Positions 36,809-47,639 are shown, counted from the first letter of the stretch. The stretch: 64,000 nucleotides of DNA from Desulfonema magnum (GCF_017377395.1 NZ_CP061800.1:2542001-2606000); one strand, 5' to 3'. The notes: generated from the sequence alone by a model not told the origin. Translations and numbers: made by a program.

Positions 36809-38092
36809 ATGAAAGTAGAGTGCGAAAAATGCCATACTGAGTATGACCTTGAAGCCAGCCTTATTAAAAAGAAAGGCTCTAAGTTTCGCTGTGCAAAATG
36901 TGAGCATATCTTCAAAGTTTATCCCCCTGTGATTGTTGACGAGGGGGACAGTGTTGGAAAAAAAATTTCCGCGTCCGTTTCAGGACCGGATACGAATACA
37001 AACAAAACCCTTTCCGGATTGCCTCCGATTTTTAAAATTGTCGGAGAAAACAATTGCCCTCTTTATGATTTGGATGATGAATTTCGATTATCAGGCAGTT
37101 CCTTTTTTCCTCCCCGGCATAAAGCCCCCTGTCTTATTCTTGTTAAAGATGTAATGAAAATTCTTAAACACGGGGGTTACGAGAAATTTCGCGCAAAAAG
37201 CGGTTCGGAACCTGTGTTTCATTGCTCCGGTTGTACGGGGCTCATTCGGTTTGCGTATAAAAAAGAAGATAAAAAAAACGCTTCTCCCAGTAAAAGACCT
37301 GAAGATTACATTGGCGTTGTTGCCCGCTCACTGAGTAAGTTTTCGATCTTTCAGTCTCTTGATGAGAGTATTGTCAAAGAATTTACGTCTCATTTAAAAT
37401 TTGAGGAATTTGCCGTGGGGGATACGATTATAAGAAAAGGAGACCCGGGCAGAAATTTGTACATTATTGTATCCGGAAAGGTCGAAGTGGTGGGTGACGA
37501 TGATATGAGCCTGGCTTTCATGGGAAAAGGAGAGGTGTTTGGTGAGATGAGTCTTCTCAGCGGCAATCCTGTGGGAGCGACCATAAAGGTAATGAAACCG
37601 GCAACAGTGTTGTATATTGTTGCTAAAGATTTCAAAAAAGTTTTAAACAAATCACCTTCGCTCCAAATGTATTTTACCCGGCTGCTTGCCGGAAGGATGG
37701 CTGAGATCAACATGGCACGGTCTGAGGAATTTGCATCAGGAATGGCCGGAAAACTTTCTGAAATGCCACCTTCAGAGTTATTTCAGACATTTAACATGAA
37801 TCAGAAAACAGGAGTATTAACCTTGAAGCTGCCTGACACAACCGCGTATCTGTCTTTCAGAGAAGGGGGGCTTGTCAGTGTCAAATATGATGGAAAAGAA
37901 GGGGAAGAAGCATTTTTTGAGTTATTAAAACTCAAGCGGGGCAGATTTAAATTTATTCCGGGGCTTTCTGCGGAAGAAATGGAAGCCAGCGAAGTGGGAG
38001 ATTTTATGCACCTCTTAATGGAAGGATTAAGAAGAATAGACGAAGATGACAGAAGGTTCATCCGAACAGTGATACCGGCTCTGACAGACTGA
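36809..38092 (+). CDS. Zinc-ribbon/cyclic-nucleotide-binding-domain/DUF4388 regulator
   Basis: 427 residues. An MJ0042-type zinc ribbon (CEKCHTEYD...CAKCEHIF, residues 4-33) is followed by a second cysteine patch (HCSGCTG), a cyclic-nucleotide-binding fold (about 175-295) and a C-terminal DUF4388-like domain (about 315-420; ELFQTFNMNQKTGVLTL). The phosphate-binding cassette reads FGEMSLLSGNPVGATI; the Arg usual after Pro is Val, so classical cAMP binding is doubtful, though other cNMP or proteins may bind. It ends in a clear terminator and lies upstream of the Wsp-like operon that contains a nucleotide cyclase, making it a candidate effector. Confidence 0.85.
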   Translation: MKVECEKCHTEYDLEASLIKKKGSKFRCAKCEHIFKVYPPVIVDEGDSVGKKISASVSGPDTNTNKTLSGLPPIFKIVGENNCPLYDLDDEFRLSGSSFFPPRHKAPCLILVKDVMKILKHGGYEKFRAKSGSEPVFHCSGCTGLIRFAYKKEDKKNASPSKRPEDYIGVVARSLSKFSIFQSLDESIVKEFTSHLKFEEFAVGDTIIRKGDPGRNLYIIVSGKVEVVGDDDMSLAFMGKGEVFGEMSLLSGNPVGATIKVMKPATVLYIVAKDFKKVLNKSPSLQMYFTRLLAGRMAEINMARSEEFASGMAGKLSEMPPSELFQTFNMNQKTGVLTLKLPDTTAYLSFREGGLVSVKYDGKEGEEAFFELLKLKRGRFKFIPGLSAEEMEASEVGDFMHLLMEGLRRIDEDDRRFIRTVIPALTD

Positions 38093-38150
38093 GGTTATTA
38101 TATTTTTTCATCAGAAAGATATTGTGAACTTTGAGGATTTGCTATATGGT

Positions 38151-38174
38151 CAGATCGTTTTGATCTGTTTTTTT
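38151..38174 (+). terminator. Rho-independent terminator
   Basis: CAGATC-GTTTT-GATCTG followed by seven T, 59 nt after the stop of the cNMP-domain gene. Textbook form. Confidence 0.9.
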
Positions 38175-38471
38175 ATATTCCGACCTTACGGATTTATGAT
38201 TTATGCAAAAAAACCGCTTTGCTTTTTGCACACCGGTTTTTTTAAATTTGTGATCTGCTGACAATGGCTTTATATTTTTTAGTCTTGTTTTCATCATTGC
38301 ACAAACAGTTCGTATGTGATAGAGAATCAGCACATTGATCCTGCTGGACACATACATATTAATTTCAGAACGTTGGATTTAATATCCTAACCATATCTTA
38401 CCATTAAAAGAAGGGACACCCCTTGCAAACATTTTTTCATGACGGAATCAGAGGAGTGAAAAAGAGATGAT
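38175..38471. other. Spacer with second terminator-like hairpin
   Basis: AAAAAACCG pairs with CCGGTTTTTTT around 38205-38252, bidirectional terminator-like. The rest is AT-rich and should contain the promoter of the chemosensory operon; I see no strong consensus. Confidence 0.5.
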
Positions 38472-38918
38472 ATGCTGATATTGCTTTTTTATATAGGGAA
38501 TATCATGTACACAATTAAATGCGAGAAAATCAGGGAAATTGCCCCGATGGTAGTGCTGAAGGATATCCCTCATACACCTGATTTTTTTGCAGGATATTTC
38601 AATTACCGAGGCATAATTGTTCCGGTCATTGATTTATGCCAGCTTGTTCAGGGACGGGCCTGTGAGATGCGGCTGAGTACCCGTATTATTCTTGTGGATT
38701 ACAAGGGAAAAAATGACACCTCCCATCCTCTCGGGCTGATAGCGGAACGGGTTACCGAAACGGTAAGAAAACCGGAAGACGCTTTTGTGCTGCCGGACAT
38801 CAGATCAGAGCAGGCCCCTTATCTGGGAGGAATTGTAATGGAAAAAAAAAAGATGATCCAATATATAGATTTGGACTTGCTGCCAAATTGTATCAACTTT
38901 CTGCCCGGAGGAGATTGA
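38472..38918 (+). CDS. CheW-like scaffold protein (WspB position)
   Basis: 148 residues, one CheW domain: GYFNYRGIIVPVIDLCQL and LGLIAERVTETV are the usual strands. The start gives the family's full N-terminus (MLILLFYIGN). Couples receptors to the CheA kinase. First gene of a set whose order (CheW, CheR-TPR, CheW, CheA-REC, later receptor and CheB) matches wspBCDE-A-F of Pseudomonas. Confidence 0.92.
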   Translation: MLILLFYIGNIMYTIKCEKIREIAPMVVLKDIPHTPDFFAGYFNYRGIIVPVIDLCQLVQGRACEMRLSTRIILVDYKGKNDTSHPLGLIAERVTETVRKPEDAFVLPDIRSEQAPYLGGIVMEKKKMIQYIDLDLLPNCINFLPGGD

Positions 38919-38997
38919 ATTCCGGAAATTGAATATTGAATATTGAACCCGTCAGAATTAATTTTCAATTTTCAATTTTCAATTTTCAATTTTAATA
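38919..38997. repeat. Heptamer tracts ATTGAAT and TTTTCAA before cheR
   Basis: GAATATTGAATATTGAA and then (TTTTCAA)4 separate the CheW and CheR genes. The upstream extension of the CheR frame is encoded only by this tract. Confidence 0.88.
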
Positions 38998-38999
38998 AG

Positions 39000-40409
39000 A
39001 TGTTTCAGGCCATAATTGAATCGTTACTGGAAGAAAGGATCGGGCTGTCCGCAGAAGCCATTGGCTCGGAGACGATTGCCAAAGCCGTACATCGCTGTAT
39101 GGGGGATGACAGGATATCCCGCGGAAAAAAAGCTGCCAGTCTGACCGAATACCTTGCCCGTCTTCAGACATCAGAGGAAGAATGGGAAAAACTGGTAGAA
39201 GCTGTGGTTGTTCCGGAAACCTGGTTTTTTCGAAATAAAGCGTCTTTCAGTTTTCTCAGCGGGTATGTCAGGTTTGAATGGCTGCCCGCGCATCAGAACG
39301 GTGTATTGCGAATTCTGAGCATACCATGTTCCACAGGAGAGGAGTCCTATTCCATAGCGATGATCCTTATGGATATGGGGCTGCCGGAAGAAATTCAGGG
39401 ACGTTTTCATATTGATGCGGTGGATATCAGCGGCAAAGCACTGTATAAAGCAAAGTTGGGCATTTACGGCAAAGCGTCTTTCCGCGGAGAGGATCTGTCG
39501 TTTCAGGAACGCCATTTTGATCAGATTTCCCAAAAAAACAAGAAAGATAAAAATGAAAAGCGTTTCAAAGTGCATGCGCGGGTGAGGAATATTGTCCGAT
39601 TTTTAAAAGGAAATCTGCTGGAGACTCAGCTTTTGGCAGATGAAAAGCCTTATGATGTCATTTTCTGCCGCAATCTCTTTATATACCTGGGGGAATCAGC
39701 AAAAAAACGGGCCATGGACAACATCGACCGGTTATTAGCCAAAAACGGGATATTGTTTGTGGGACATGTGGAACGGCCCCTGGTTTGTGCTTCGGCAGAA
39801 AGGACACGTTTTGTATGGATACGTCAGTCCGGAGTGTTTGCCTGCCGAAGAGCAGGTTTCAAACAAGAAACGCATGATCACCCAGACGTTGTTCAGCATC
39901 TGACGCCCTCTGAAAAATCTTCAGGACGGTCCTTTGAAAAAGCAGGAACAGGCCGCCAGCGTGGCTCCGCAGTTGTTACCCCGCGCGGTCCGCACCGGCA
40001 GACACCGGAATATAAAAAAATGCTCCCTCCTTCCCTGAGGCCTTTTACAGGCTCCCATATCCCACAGATTTCCTCCTCTTCGGATGATAGCGTGGAAACA
40101 TGGCTTAACACTGCCCAGCAATTGGCAGACCGGGGATTTCTGAGTGAGGCCTCCGAGTTGTGCGAAAAATATCTGAATGAGGACCCTTTCGGTATTCAGG
40201 CCCATTTTCTGATGGGACTGATATGTCATGCCATGGGCGATGAAGAAAGGGCTGAGGAGTATTTTAACAAAGCGATCTATCTTGATCCGAATCATGATGA
40301 GGCCATGACTCATTTGGCTTTTATAATGGAACACCGCGGGGAGCGAGACAGAGCCGAGCGTCTGCGTCTGCGGGCACGGCGAATTCTTAAAAAAGAAGGT
40401 GACGATTGA
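39000..40409 (+). CDS. cheR: CheR chemoreceptor methyltransferase with TPR tail (WspC-like)
   Basis: 469 residues from the ATG at 39000. N-terminal helical and SAM domains of CheR: ETWFFRNKASF, PCSTGEESYSIAM (motif I), DISGKAL, YDVIFCRNLFIYL. A linker of about 110 residues leads to TPR repeats at about 365-460 (ASELCEKYLNEDP, AEEYFNKAIYLDPNHDEAMTHLA). The CheR-TPR form is typical of WspC. It should methylate glutamates of the receptors in this cluster, especially the WspA-like one. Confidence 0.93.
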   Translation: MFQAIIESLLEERIGLSAEAIGSETIAKAVHRCMGDDRISRGKKAASLTEYLARLQTSEEEWEKLVEAVVVPETWFFRNKASFSFLSGYVRFEWLPAHQNGVLRILSIPCSTGEESYSIAMILMDMGLPEEIQGRFHIDAVDISGKALYKAKLGIYGKASFRGEDLSFQERHFDQISQKNKKDKNEKRFKVHARVRNIVRFLKGNLLETQLLADEKPYDVIFCRNLFIYLGESAKKRAMDNIDRLLAKNGILFVGHVERPLVCASAERTRFVWIRQSGVFACRRAGFKQETHDHPDVVQHLTPSEKSSGRSFEKAGTGRQRGSAVVTPRGPHRQTPEYKKMLPPSLRPFTGSHIPQISSSSDDSVETWLNTAQQLADRGFLSEASELCEKYLNEDPFGIQAHFLMGLICHAMGDEERAEEYFNKAIYLDPNHDEAMTHLAFIMEHRGERDRAERLRLRARRILKKEGDD

Positions 40410-41104
40410 AAAAATTATCCGGACAATCAGAAATCAGCAGCCGGCAGCCCGTGGAAAATTGCTGGAAACGCATCGGGGTATGGGGGAATGAAGAACCGCG
40501 CTGTCCCAAACTGGATGAGGTCATTCACTGCCGGAACTGTGATGTCTTTACCCAGGGGGGCAGAAATCTTTTGGAACGCAACCTTCCTGAAGAATATAAA
40601 AATGAATGGACCGAGGTGATGGCCGCAAAAAAAGAAGAGGCCCTCCCCGGAACCGTTTCAGTGGTTATTTTTCGTATTGAAGATGAATGGCTGGCGATTC
40701 GCACCCAGGTTTTTGCGGAGATTATTGATCCGGACAGCCTCCGCGGCCACAGCCTTCCGCATCGCAAAAATCCGGTATTAATCGGAGTCGTCAATGTCCA
40801 CGGTGATATACAGTTGTGCGTTTCACTCAGTGAACTGCTGGGGATAGAGAATGCTGTAAAAAAAGACTGGAAAGACCAGAAACTTATGATGGTGGTAAAC
40901 ACTGATGCCGGTCGCTGGGTTTTCCCGGTAAATGAAATACTCGGTATTTACCATGTCTATCCCCATATATTTCAAAATGTCCCTGTGACAGTAGCCAAAG
41001 CCCAGTCAACTTATACCAAAGGAATTTTTAATTGGAAAGATAAGCATGTGGCCTTTCTCGATGATGACCTGCTATTTTACAGTCTGATAAGAAATGTGCA
41101 GTAA
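40406..41104 (+). CDS. CheW-like protein (WspD-like)
   Basis: 232 residues starting at a TTG that overlaps the CheR stop (TTGA). A 75-residue Cys-containing N-terminal extension (CPKLDEVIHCRNCDVF) precedes the CheW domain (GVVNVHGDIQLCVSLSELL). The length and extension match WspD rather than a plain CheW. Likely a second adaptor in the same signalling array. Confidence 0.9.
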   Translation: MKKLSGQSEISSRQPVENCWKRIGVWGNEEPRCPKLDEVIHCRNCDVFTQGGRNLLERNLPEEYKNEWTEVMAAKKEEALPGTVSVVIFRIEDEWLAIRTQVFAEIIDPDSLRGHSLPHRKNPVLIGVVNVHGDIQLCVSLSELLGIENAVKKDWKDQKLMMVVNTDAGRWVFPVNEILGIYHVYPHIFQNVPVTVAKAQSTYTKGIFNWKDKHVAFLDDDLLFYSLIRNVQ

Positions 41105-41255
<151 letters not shown>

Positions 41256-41262
41256 TTTCAGA

Positions 41263-43785
41263 GTGACAAAAATAGATGGACGGGATTTGAGTAATTTCTC
41301 CATGCTGGACCTTTTCCGGTCCGAGGTGGAGGTACATGCGGCCACATTGAATGACAGTTTGCTCGCGTTGGAAAATGACGCAGGCAGCATAGATAATATT
41401 GAAGCCCTGATGCGGGCGGCGCATTCCATCAAAGGCGGGGCCAGGATTGTGGACCTGGATGTGGTTGTGAAACTGGCCCATACAATGGAGGATTGTTTTG
41501 TTGCTGTCCAAAAAGGTGAGGGGCCTTTGAAATCAGGTCTGGAGTCAGAGCATATTGATATCCTGCTCAGGGGAGTTGATATGATCACCCGGATTTCCGA
41601 GGTTGCCGGCGAAGGAATGGAAGAGTGGCATACCCTTCATCATGAAGAGATTGATCAGCTGATTGCCGCCATTGCTTCGATTCTCAGCGGTGATAAGATT
41701 AAGGATATTTCCCCTCCGTCCGTGAAAAAAAATAGTCATCCTGTTTCCCAGCCTTCTGCGGAACCGGTTATTTCAGATACGCCCCCCCCGTCCGAACCTG
41801 TATCAGCAGAATTCCCTCCCCAGCCTCCGGAACTTCCGGATTCTCCCCGGAAAGACGCATCTGAGGCGCGTCCCCCGGAATATCCGTTGAAAACACAAGG
41901 CGAACCACAGCCGGATGGCAGTTCTCCCGCTGTTCCCGAACCCATGCGGAAGTCCGATGACAGACCCGGGCCAGACAGAAATTTAATTTCTGCCCCGGAC
42001 CACAGGTCACAAATAACAGAAAAAGACCGAATGGTGAGGGTCACAGCAGTAAAAATTGAGCGACTTATGGGCTTGGCCGGTGAGGTGGTGGTCAGCTCAA
42101 GATGGCTCCCGCCGTTTTCAAAATCTCTGCTACGGCTGAAAAAAGATCATATCAAACTCTCTGCCATTCTGGAGAGGCTTCAGGAATCGCTGAGAGATGA
42201 GGCCTTCGAAGTTTCAAATTCAAAATCCGAAATACAGAAAATGGCCGCTCAGGCCAGGGAAATGATAAAAAGTTCCAATTACTACCTGGTTGACAGACTC
42301 AAGCAGCTTGATATGTTCACGAGTTCCTCAGAAAACCTTTCTGACCGTCTTTACCATGAAGTGATTCGTGTGCGTATGCGCCCGTTTTCTGACGGCATCC
42401 GGAGGCTGCCCCGGATGATACGGGATATGTCCAGAGAGCTGGGTAAAAAGACGCGGCTCAAAATCACAGGGGAATCCACAGAAGTTGACCGGGACATTCT
42501 GGAAAAACTGGATTCGCCTCTCAATCACCTCTTGCGAAATGCCCTGGATCACGGTGTTGAGCCTCCCCACGAGCGTCTGGCAGCAGGAAAGCCTGAGAAA
42601 GCCACCATCAGCCTGGAGGCTGCCCATCGCTCAGGCATACTTATGATTACGGTTTCCGATGACGGGCGGGGCATTGATCTGGATGAAGTGCGGCAGAAAA
42701 TTTTAGACAAGGGGCTTGCAACTGCTGAAATGATTCATCGGCTGACCGAGCCGGAACTTATGGATTTTCTGTTTTTGCCCGGGTTTTCAACTTTGGACAC
42801 TGTATCGGAAATATCAGGGCGCGGTGTGGGCCTGGATGTGGTTCACAGCATGGTCCATGAGGTGGGCGGTGTGATTCGTGCCACTTCCAAATCTGGCAAG
42901 GGTCTGACGTTTAATATGGAGCTTCCCCTGACGCTTTCTGTCATTCGCACATTTCTGGTGGAAATTACCGGAGAGCCTTATGCGTTTCCCCTTGCCCGCA
43001 TAGATCGCTGTCTGGTGATTAACCAGCAGGATATTGAAACGGTGGAGGATCGGGAATACTTCAGGCTGGACAATAAAAATATTGCTCTGGTAGATATCCA
43101 CGATGTATTGGAAGTGGATAAAACCGGACACCGTCAGGAAGACGAACTCATGGTTGTCGTGGTGAGTGACAGACTGCATGCCTATGGCCTGGTGGTAGAT
43201 AAATTTCTGGGGGAATGTGATCTGGTGGTACGGCTTCTGGATTCCCGTCTGGGAAAAGTCAGGGATATCAGCGCAGTGGCCGTCATGCTGGATGGCTCAC
43301 CTGTCCTCATCTTTGATGTGGAAGATTTGGTACGCTCCATTGATACCCTCCTCACCGGAAGAGAACGACTGCAAAAAATAGGCCATTCAACCGAACCGGA
43401 CGATGTAAAAGCTAAAAAGCAGATTTTAGTGGTTGACGATTCAATTACTGTCCGGGAAATGGAACGCAAACTCCTTGAAAGCAGGGGCTATCAGGTGGAT
43501 GTGGCCGTGGACGGCATGGATGCCTGGAATCTTCTTCGCATCGCTCCTTATGACATGGTTATTTCCGACATTGATATGCCCCGCATGAACGGGTTTGAAC
43601 TGATCACCCATATCAAGCAGCACGAAAAGCTGAAATCCCTGCCTGTAATGATCGTGTCTTATAAAAACAAAGAGGAAGACCGGCTCCGGGGACTTGAGGC
43701 AGGCGCGAATTATTATCTGACCAAAAGCAGTTTCCAGGATAATTCTTTTATAGACGCTGTGGTTGATTTAATCGGAGAAGCCTGA
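41263..43785 (+). CDS. cheA: Hybrid chemosensory histidine kinase CheA-REC (WspE-like)
   Basis: 840 residues from a GTG. P1/Hpt domain with H54 (AAHSIKGGAR), a Pro-rich linker (about 150-255), dimerisation and ATPase domains (HLLRNALDHGVEPP, SDDGRGID, GRGVGLDVV), CheW-like P5 domain, and a C-terminal receiver with D769 (ISDIDMPRMNG). This is the WspE plan. The phosphoryl group can pass to its own receiver, to CheB and to the cyclase-linked receiver downstream. Confidence 0.94.
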   Translation: MTKIDGRDLSNFSMLDLFRSEVEVHAATLNDSLLALENDAGSIDNIEALMRAAHSIKGGARIVDLDVVVKLAHTMEDCFVAVQKGEGPLKSGLESEHIDILLRGVDMITRISEVAGEGMEEWHTLHHEEIDQLIAAIASILSGDKIKDISPPSVKKNSHPVSQPSAEPVISDTPPPSEPVSAEFPPQPPELPDSPRKDASEARPPEYPLKTQGEPQPDGSSPAVPEPMRKSDDRPGPDRNLISAPDHRSQITEKDRMVRVTAVKIERLMGLAGEVVVSSRWLPPFSKSLLRLKKDHIKLSAILERLQESLRDEAFEVSNSKSEIQKMAAQAREMIKSSNYYLVDRLKQLDMFTSSSENLSDRLYHEVIRVRMRPFSDGIRRLPRMIRDMSRELGKKTRLKITGESTEVDRDILEKLDSPLNHLLRNALDHGVEPPHERLAAGKPEKATISLEAAHRSGILMITVSDDGRGIDLDEVRQKILDKGLATAEMIHRLTEPELMDFLFLPGFSTLDTVSEISGRGVGLDVVHSMVHEVGGVIRATSKSGKGLTFNMELPLTLSVIRTFLVEITGEPYAFPLARIDRCLVINQQDIETVEDREYFRLDNKNIALVDIHDVLEVDKTGHRQEDELMVVVVSDRLHAYGLVVDKFLGECDLVVRLLDSRLGKVRDISAVAVMLDGSPVLIFDVEDLVRSIDTLLTGRERLQKIGHSTEPDDVKAKKQILVVDDSITVREMERKLLESRGYQVDVAVDGMDAWNLLRIAPYDMVISDIDMPRMNGFELITHIKQHEKLKSLPVMIVSYKNKEEDRLRGLEAGANYYLTKSSFQDNSFIDAVVDLIGEA

Positions 43786-43789
43786 GGAA

Positions 43790-43932
43790 TTAATTGATAA
43801 TTGATAATTGATAATTGACAATTGATAATTGATAACTGACAACTGATAACTGATAACTGATAACTGATAACTGATAATTGATAATTGATAAATTCTCAAT
43901 TATCATCAAGTATCAAGTATCAAGTATCAATT
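43790..43932. repeat. Heptamer tracts (TTGATAA/ACTGATA)n
   Basis: TTGATAA and CTGATAA units, then (AAGTATC) units, between cheA and family B copy 2. Confidence 0.9.
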
Positions 43933-43935
43933 ATC

Positions 43936-44106
43936 CTGATTATAACGGATTTAGGGGAGGGCCGACCAGACCCCGTAAGAGCGGCATATTTGCAGCGGCA
44001 GGTTCGCTACGCCTCCGCGGGGCTTTGCCGGCCTGACATGATGAATGCTACAAATATGCCGCCCCCACGGGGCTTTGTCGGCCTCCCCTAAATCCGTTAT
44101 AATCAG
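43936..44106. repeat. MITE-like repeat family B, copy 2
   Basis: 171 bp with near-perfect ends (TTATAACGGATTTAGGGG and complement), closely matching the element at 1569-1747. Heptamer tracts lie on both sides, the right one (TCAATTC)5 at 44108-44145. Confidence 0.85.
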
Positions 44107-44166
44107 CAATTCTCAATTCTCAATTCTCAATTCTCAATTCTCAATTCAAAAAAAGGGGGGAATGCA

Positions 44167-45156
44167 ATGAAACGAATAATTTTTATTGTCGTGATGATTG
44201 TCCTGGCTTTGGGCAGCGTGGCTCATGGCAGAACTTATAAAATTGCCACGGTTCCCTGGATCGGCTGGTCTCCCATCAATGTCGCGGATGCAAAAGGTTT
44301 TTGGAAAGACCTGGGCATTGATGTGAGAGTGGTTACTTTGCCAGACCCCATTGCGGTTCAGAGTCTTTTTAAAAATAAACTTGTGGACATCAAATTTGAC
44401 ATGATCGGGTCCGCGGCCGGCTGTTACATGGACGGAGTCCCTATCACCGTTATTGCAGAAACAGACTGGTCCCATGGCGGAGACGAACTTATCATTAAGA
44501 AAGACATGGATGTTTCAAAGCTTAAAGGTTCGACCATCGGTGTTTACCTTAACCAGCCGCCGGTAATGTATTTTATCAATAAATATCTTTCCACAATTGG
44601 TCTTAAACTTTCAGATGTCCGAATTGTTGAAATGGAAACAAAAGCTTTGGCGGATCACTTCATTGCCGACAGATTAAAAGCGATTGCCTGTTATGATCCT
44701 GATGCACTTCGTGCGGAAAGAGATGGCAATGGCAAGTTGGTTGTCACCAGTGCTGCTTACGAGGGATGTATTCCGGAGGGGATGATGGCTTTAAGAGATG
44801 TCCTGAAGAACATTCCGAGAAAAGATATCGCCAAAATTCTCAAGGGATGGATCAGGGCTGTAAAATGGATTCAGGATGAAAACAACTGGGAAGAATATGT
44901 GAAAATTATGAACAGTCATACCTTCAAAGATGACACACCCTATTCCGAGAATTACATCAGACAAATGCTGGATACCGCACGAATCCACGATGTAAAGATG
45001 CAGCTGGAAAGAAACCAGGATGGCGGAGGGCTTATAACCTATCTGAATGATCTCAGAGTGTTTCTGAAAGAGAATAAGATGCTCAGAAAGGATTTTAATC
45101 CAACCGAGATATTTGATAACAAGGTCATTATGGAAGTGCTGAAAAACGAAAACTGA
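44167..45156 (+). CDS. NMT1/TauA-like periplasmic binding protein (orphan)
   Basis: 329 residues; signal peptide 1-20 (ending VAHG). ABC binding-protein family for nitrate, sulfonates or similar: TVPWIGWSPINVADAKGFW, FDMIGSAAGCYMDG, LKGSTIGVYL. AAAAGGGGGGAATGCA precedes the ATG. No ABC permease or ATPase is nearby; a chemoreceptor gene follows after 80 nt. It probably delivers a ligand to that receptor. The exact ligand cannot be read from sequence. Confidence 0.86.
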   Translation: MKRIIFIVVMIVLALGSVAHGRTYKIATVPWIGWSPINVADAKGFWKDLGIDVRVVTLPDPIAVQSLFKNKLVDIKFDMIGSAAGCYMDGVPITVIAETDWSHGGDELIIKKDMDVSKLKGSTIGVYLNQPPVMYFINKYLSTIGLKLSDVRIVEMETKALADHFIADRLKAIACYDPDALRAERDGNGKLVVTSAAYEGCIPEGMMALRDVLKNIPRKDIAKILKGWIRAVKWIQDENNWEEYVKIMNSHTFKDDTPYSENYIRQMLDTARIHDVKMQLERNQDGGGLITYLNDLRVFLKENKMLRKDFNPTEIFDNKVIMEVLKNEN

Positions 45157-45236
45157 TAAGCAGCACAACTGCAAAGACTTCCGCCAAAGTTTTGAAAACC
45201 TGGAAGGTCTGAGCCTCTGAACCAGATAGGGATATT

Positions 45237-47639
45237 ATGAAATTTAAATCCTTGCAAATAAAACTATTCGTTGTTTTCGGTATGTGTCTGCTGTCAGTTA
45301 TCGGAATACTTATGATTCTTGGAATTGTCTCCGACAAAAAAGCACAAACTGCTATGCTGGATACCATGACAACTGACGCCATGTCTGACGCTAAAAAACA
45401 ACTTCTTGCAAATGCTTATGCAGCAGGGTTTGAGATTAAGGCAGAGCTTGAAGTTGCATTGGATTCTGCCCGTACCCTGGCTGATCTGTTTTCAGGAATC
45501 AAAGATAAGGAAATTAATCTCAGGATAGACAGAGATCGGATCAATGGCATTCTGAGAGGCGTGCTGACGAGAAATAAGTCATTTGTGGGCATCGGGAACG
45601 CCTGGGAACCCAATGCCCTGGACGGATTGGATGATATTTATGCCTCAACCCCGGGGCATGATCACACAGGACGTTTTATTCCCTACTGGAGCCGGGGAGA
45701 AGACGGAAAAATCAGCCTTGAGCCGTTACTTGATTATGAAAATACTGAAAAGTACGAAAACGGCATTCGCAGAGGAGAATACTATCTTCGTGTCCGGGAA
45801 CACAAAAAAGAGTGTGTCATTGATCCATATCCATATCCTGTTCAGGGCAACACGGTCTGGATGACGACCTTGTCCGCGCCTATTATTTCAGATGATACGT
45901 TTTATGGCGTGATCACCATAGATCAGCGTTTGGATTTTATTCAGTCTTTGGTGGAAAAAATCAATAAAGAAATCTATTCAGGGGTGGGCAAAACCGCGAT
46001 TGTCAGTCATAACGGAGTTCTTGCGGCAGTCAGTGATAATCCGGGGCTTGTGGGCAAACATTCAAAAAACTGGATGCCGGAATGCTGGCAAAGATGTATG
46101 GAGCAGTTGCACGAGGAAAAAGAAGCTGTGACTGTAAGCGATGACGAAATGGAGGTGATTTTCCCCTTTGTCATCGGAAAGAGCGGAGAACCCTGGGCCG
46201 TGATTATCGAGGTTCCGAAAGACGCCGTGTTGACTCAGGTCAGAGAGTTAGTGCTGGATATGAAAAAGAACGGCACGCGTCATCTCATGTTTCAAATCGG
46301 GACCGGGCTGGGAGTTTCCATTTTTGCTTTTCTGCTGATCTGGTTTGTTTCAAAAGGCATTACCAATCCTTTGATAAAAGGTGTTGATTTTGCAAGCTTC
46401 GTGGCAGGAGGAGACCTTACAGCCGATATAAATGTGGATGAAAAAAATGAGATCGGAACACTGGCAAACGCGCTCAATGAAATGGCAGCCAAACTTCGTA
46501 ATATTATGAAACAACTTTCATATACAACTGAGAGTCTTTCAACCTCCTCCGGAGAATTAGCAGCCGTTTCAGACCGGATGGCCTCATCTGCAAAAGAAAT
46601 GAATACCCGGACAGACACTGTTGCGGCAGCATCCGAACAGGTGTCTGCCAGCGTCGGCACAGTAGCGTCCGCTGTGGAGCAGTCAAGTTCTTCCGTGTCC
46701 AATATCTCGACCATGACTGAAGAAATGTCATCCACTTTCAGCAATGTGTCGAATCTGGCAAATCGGACCTCGGAAAACGTAAAGCGAATGGCCGAAGCAG
46801 GAGAGAAAACATCGTCCGAGATAAGCGGAATCGCCATATCAGTGGAAGAAATGACTTCTTCGTTAAACGAGGTGGCAAAGAACACTGATCAGGCAAATCA
46901 GATTTCACGGAACGCGGACCAGCGTACTCAGGAGATTAATATAAAAATGGACGCTCTGGTTGAAGCGTCCAAGCAGATCGGAAAAGTTGTCGGAGTCATA
47001 AAAGACATTGCGGATCAGACCAACATGTTAGCTCTGAATGCGACAATTGAAGCAGCAGGAGCAGGGGAAGCAGGCAAAGGATTTGCGGTTGTGGCAGGCG
47101 AGGTCAAGGAACTGGCAAGGCAGTCCGCTGATGCAACCGATGAAATTACGGGACAGATAGAGCATATTCAGAAGCGTACCGATGAGGTGGTGGGGGCCAT
47201 CAGTGAGATAAATAAAATCATCAATGAGATTGCGATGATCAATGAAACAATCGCATCCGCGGCAGAAGAACAGACTGCCACGGCAAATGAAATTTCAAGG
47301 GCTGTGGCCAACAGTGCCGTGACTGTGAAACGCGTTGCCGAAGATGCAGCCGAATCAGCAAATCTGGTTGAAGATATTGCCAAATCCATATATGAAGTCT
47401 CAAAAGGCGCGTCTGATGTGGCTCGGAATGTGGATGAACTGGCAAGAGGGGTTAAGGATGTTGCTAAATCTTCTGCCACTTCGGCACAGGGGGTACAGGA
47501 GATATCAGATAACATACAGGACATCAGCATGGCGTCAAAAAAGACGGCTGCTGACGCCGCGCGGATAGACACTTCTGCTAAAAAGCTTTCTCAGCTTGCT
47601 GTTGCTCTTTTGGAAATTGTCAGAAAGTTCAAGATCTGA
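45237..47639 (+). CDS. Methyl-accepting chemotaxis protein with Cache domain
   Basis: 800 residues. TM1 about 9-31, periplasmic Cache sensor to about 340, TM2 about 345-367, HAMP, then a long signalling coiled coil. In the normally invariant hairpin tip (E-A-A-R-A-G-E) the Arg is Gly (residue 608, codon GGA at 47058-47060). This Arg is important for kinase control in E. coli receptors. The rest of the tip ([17 protein letters not shown]) is normal. Inserted with its binding protein between the CheA and WspA-like genes. Confidence 0.92.
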   Translation: MKFKSLQIKLFVVFGMCLLSVIGILMILGIVSDKKAQTAMLDTMTTDAMSDAKKQLLANAYAAGFEIKAELEVALDSARTLADLFSGIKDKEINLRIDRDRINGILRGVLTRNKSFVGIGNAWEPNALDGLDDIYASTPGHDHTGRFIPYWSRGEDGKISLEPLLDYENTEKYENGIRRGEYYLRVREHKKECVIDPYPYPVQGNTVWMTTLSAPIISDDTFYGVITIDQRLDFIQSLVEKINKEIYSGVGKTAIVSHNGVLAAVSDNPGLVGKHSKNWMPECWQRCMEQLHEEKEAVTVSDDEMEVIFPFVIGKSGEPWAVIIEVPKDAVLTQVRELVLDMKKNGTRHLMFQIGTGLGVSIFAFLLIWFVSKGITNPLIKGVDFASFVAGGDLTADINVDEKNEIGTLANALNEMAAKLRNIMKQLSYTTESLSTSSGELAAVSDRMASSAKEMNTRTDTVAAASEQVSASVGTVASAVEQSSSSVSNISTMTEEMSSTFSNVSNLANRTSENVKRMAEAGEKTSSEISGIAISVEEMTSSLNEVAKNTDQANQISRNADQRTQEINIKMDALVEASKQIGKVVGVIKDIADQTNMLALNATIEAAGAGEAGKGFAVVAGEVKELARQSADATDEITGQIEHIQKRTDEVVGAISEINKIINEIAMINETIASAAEEQTATANEISRAVANSAVTVKRVAEDAAESANLVEDIAKSIYEVSKGASDVARNVDELARGVKDVAKSSATSAQGVQEISDNIQDISMASKKTAADAARIDTSAKKLSQLAVALLEIVRKFKI

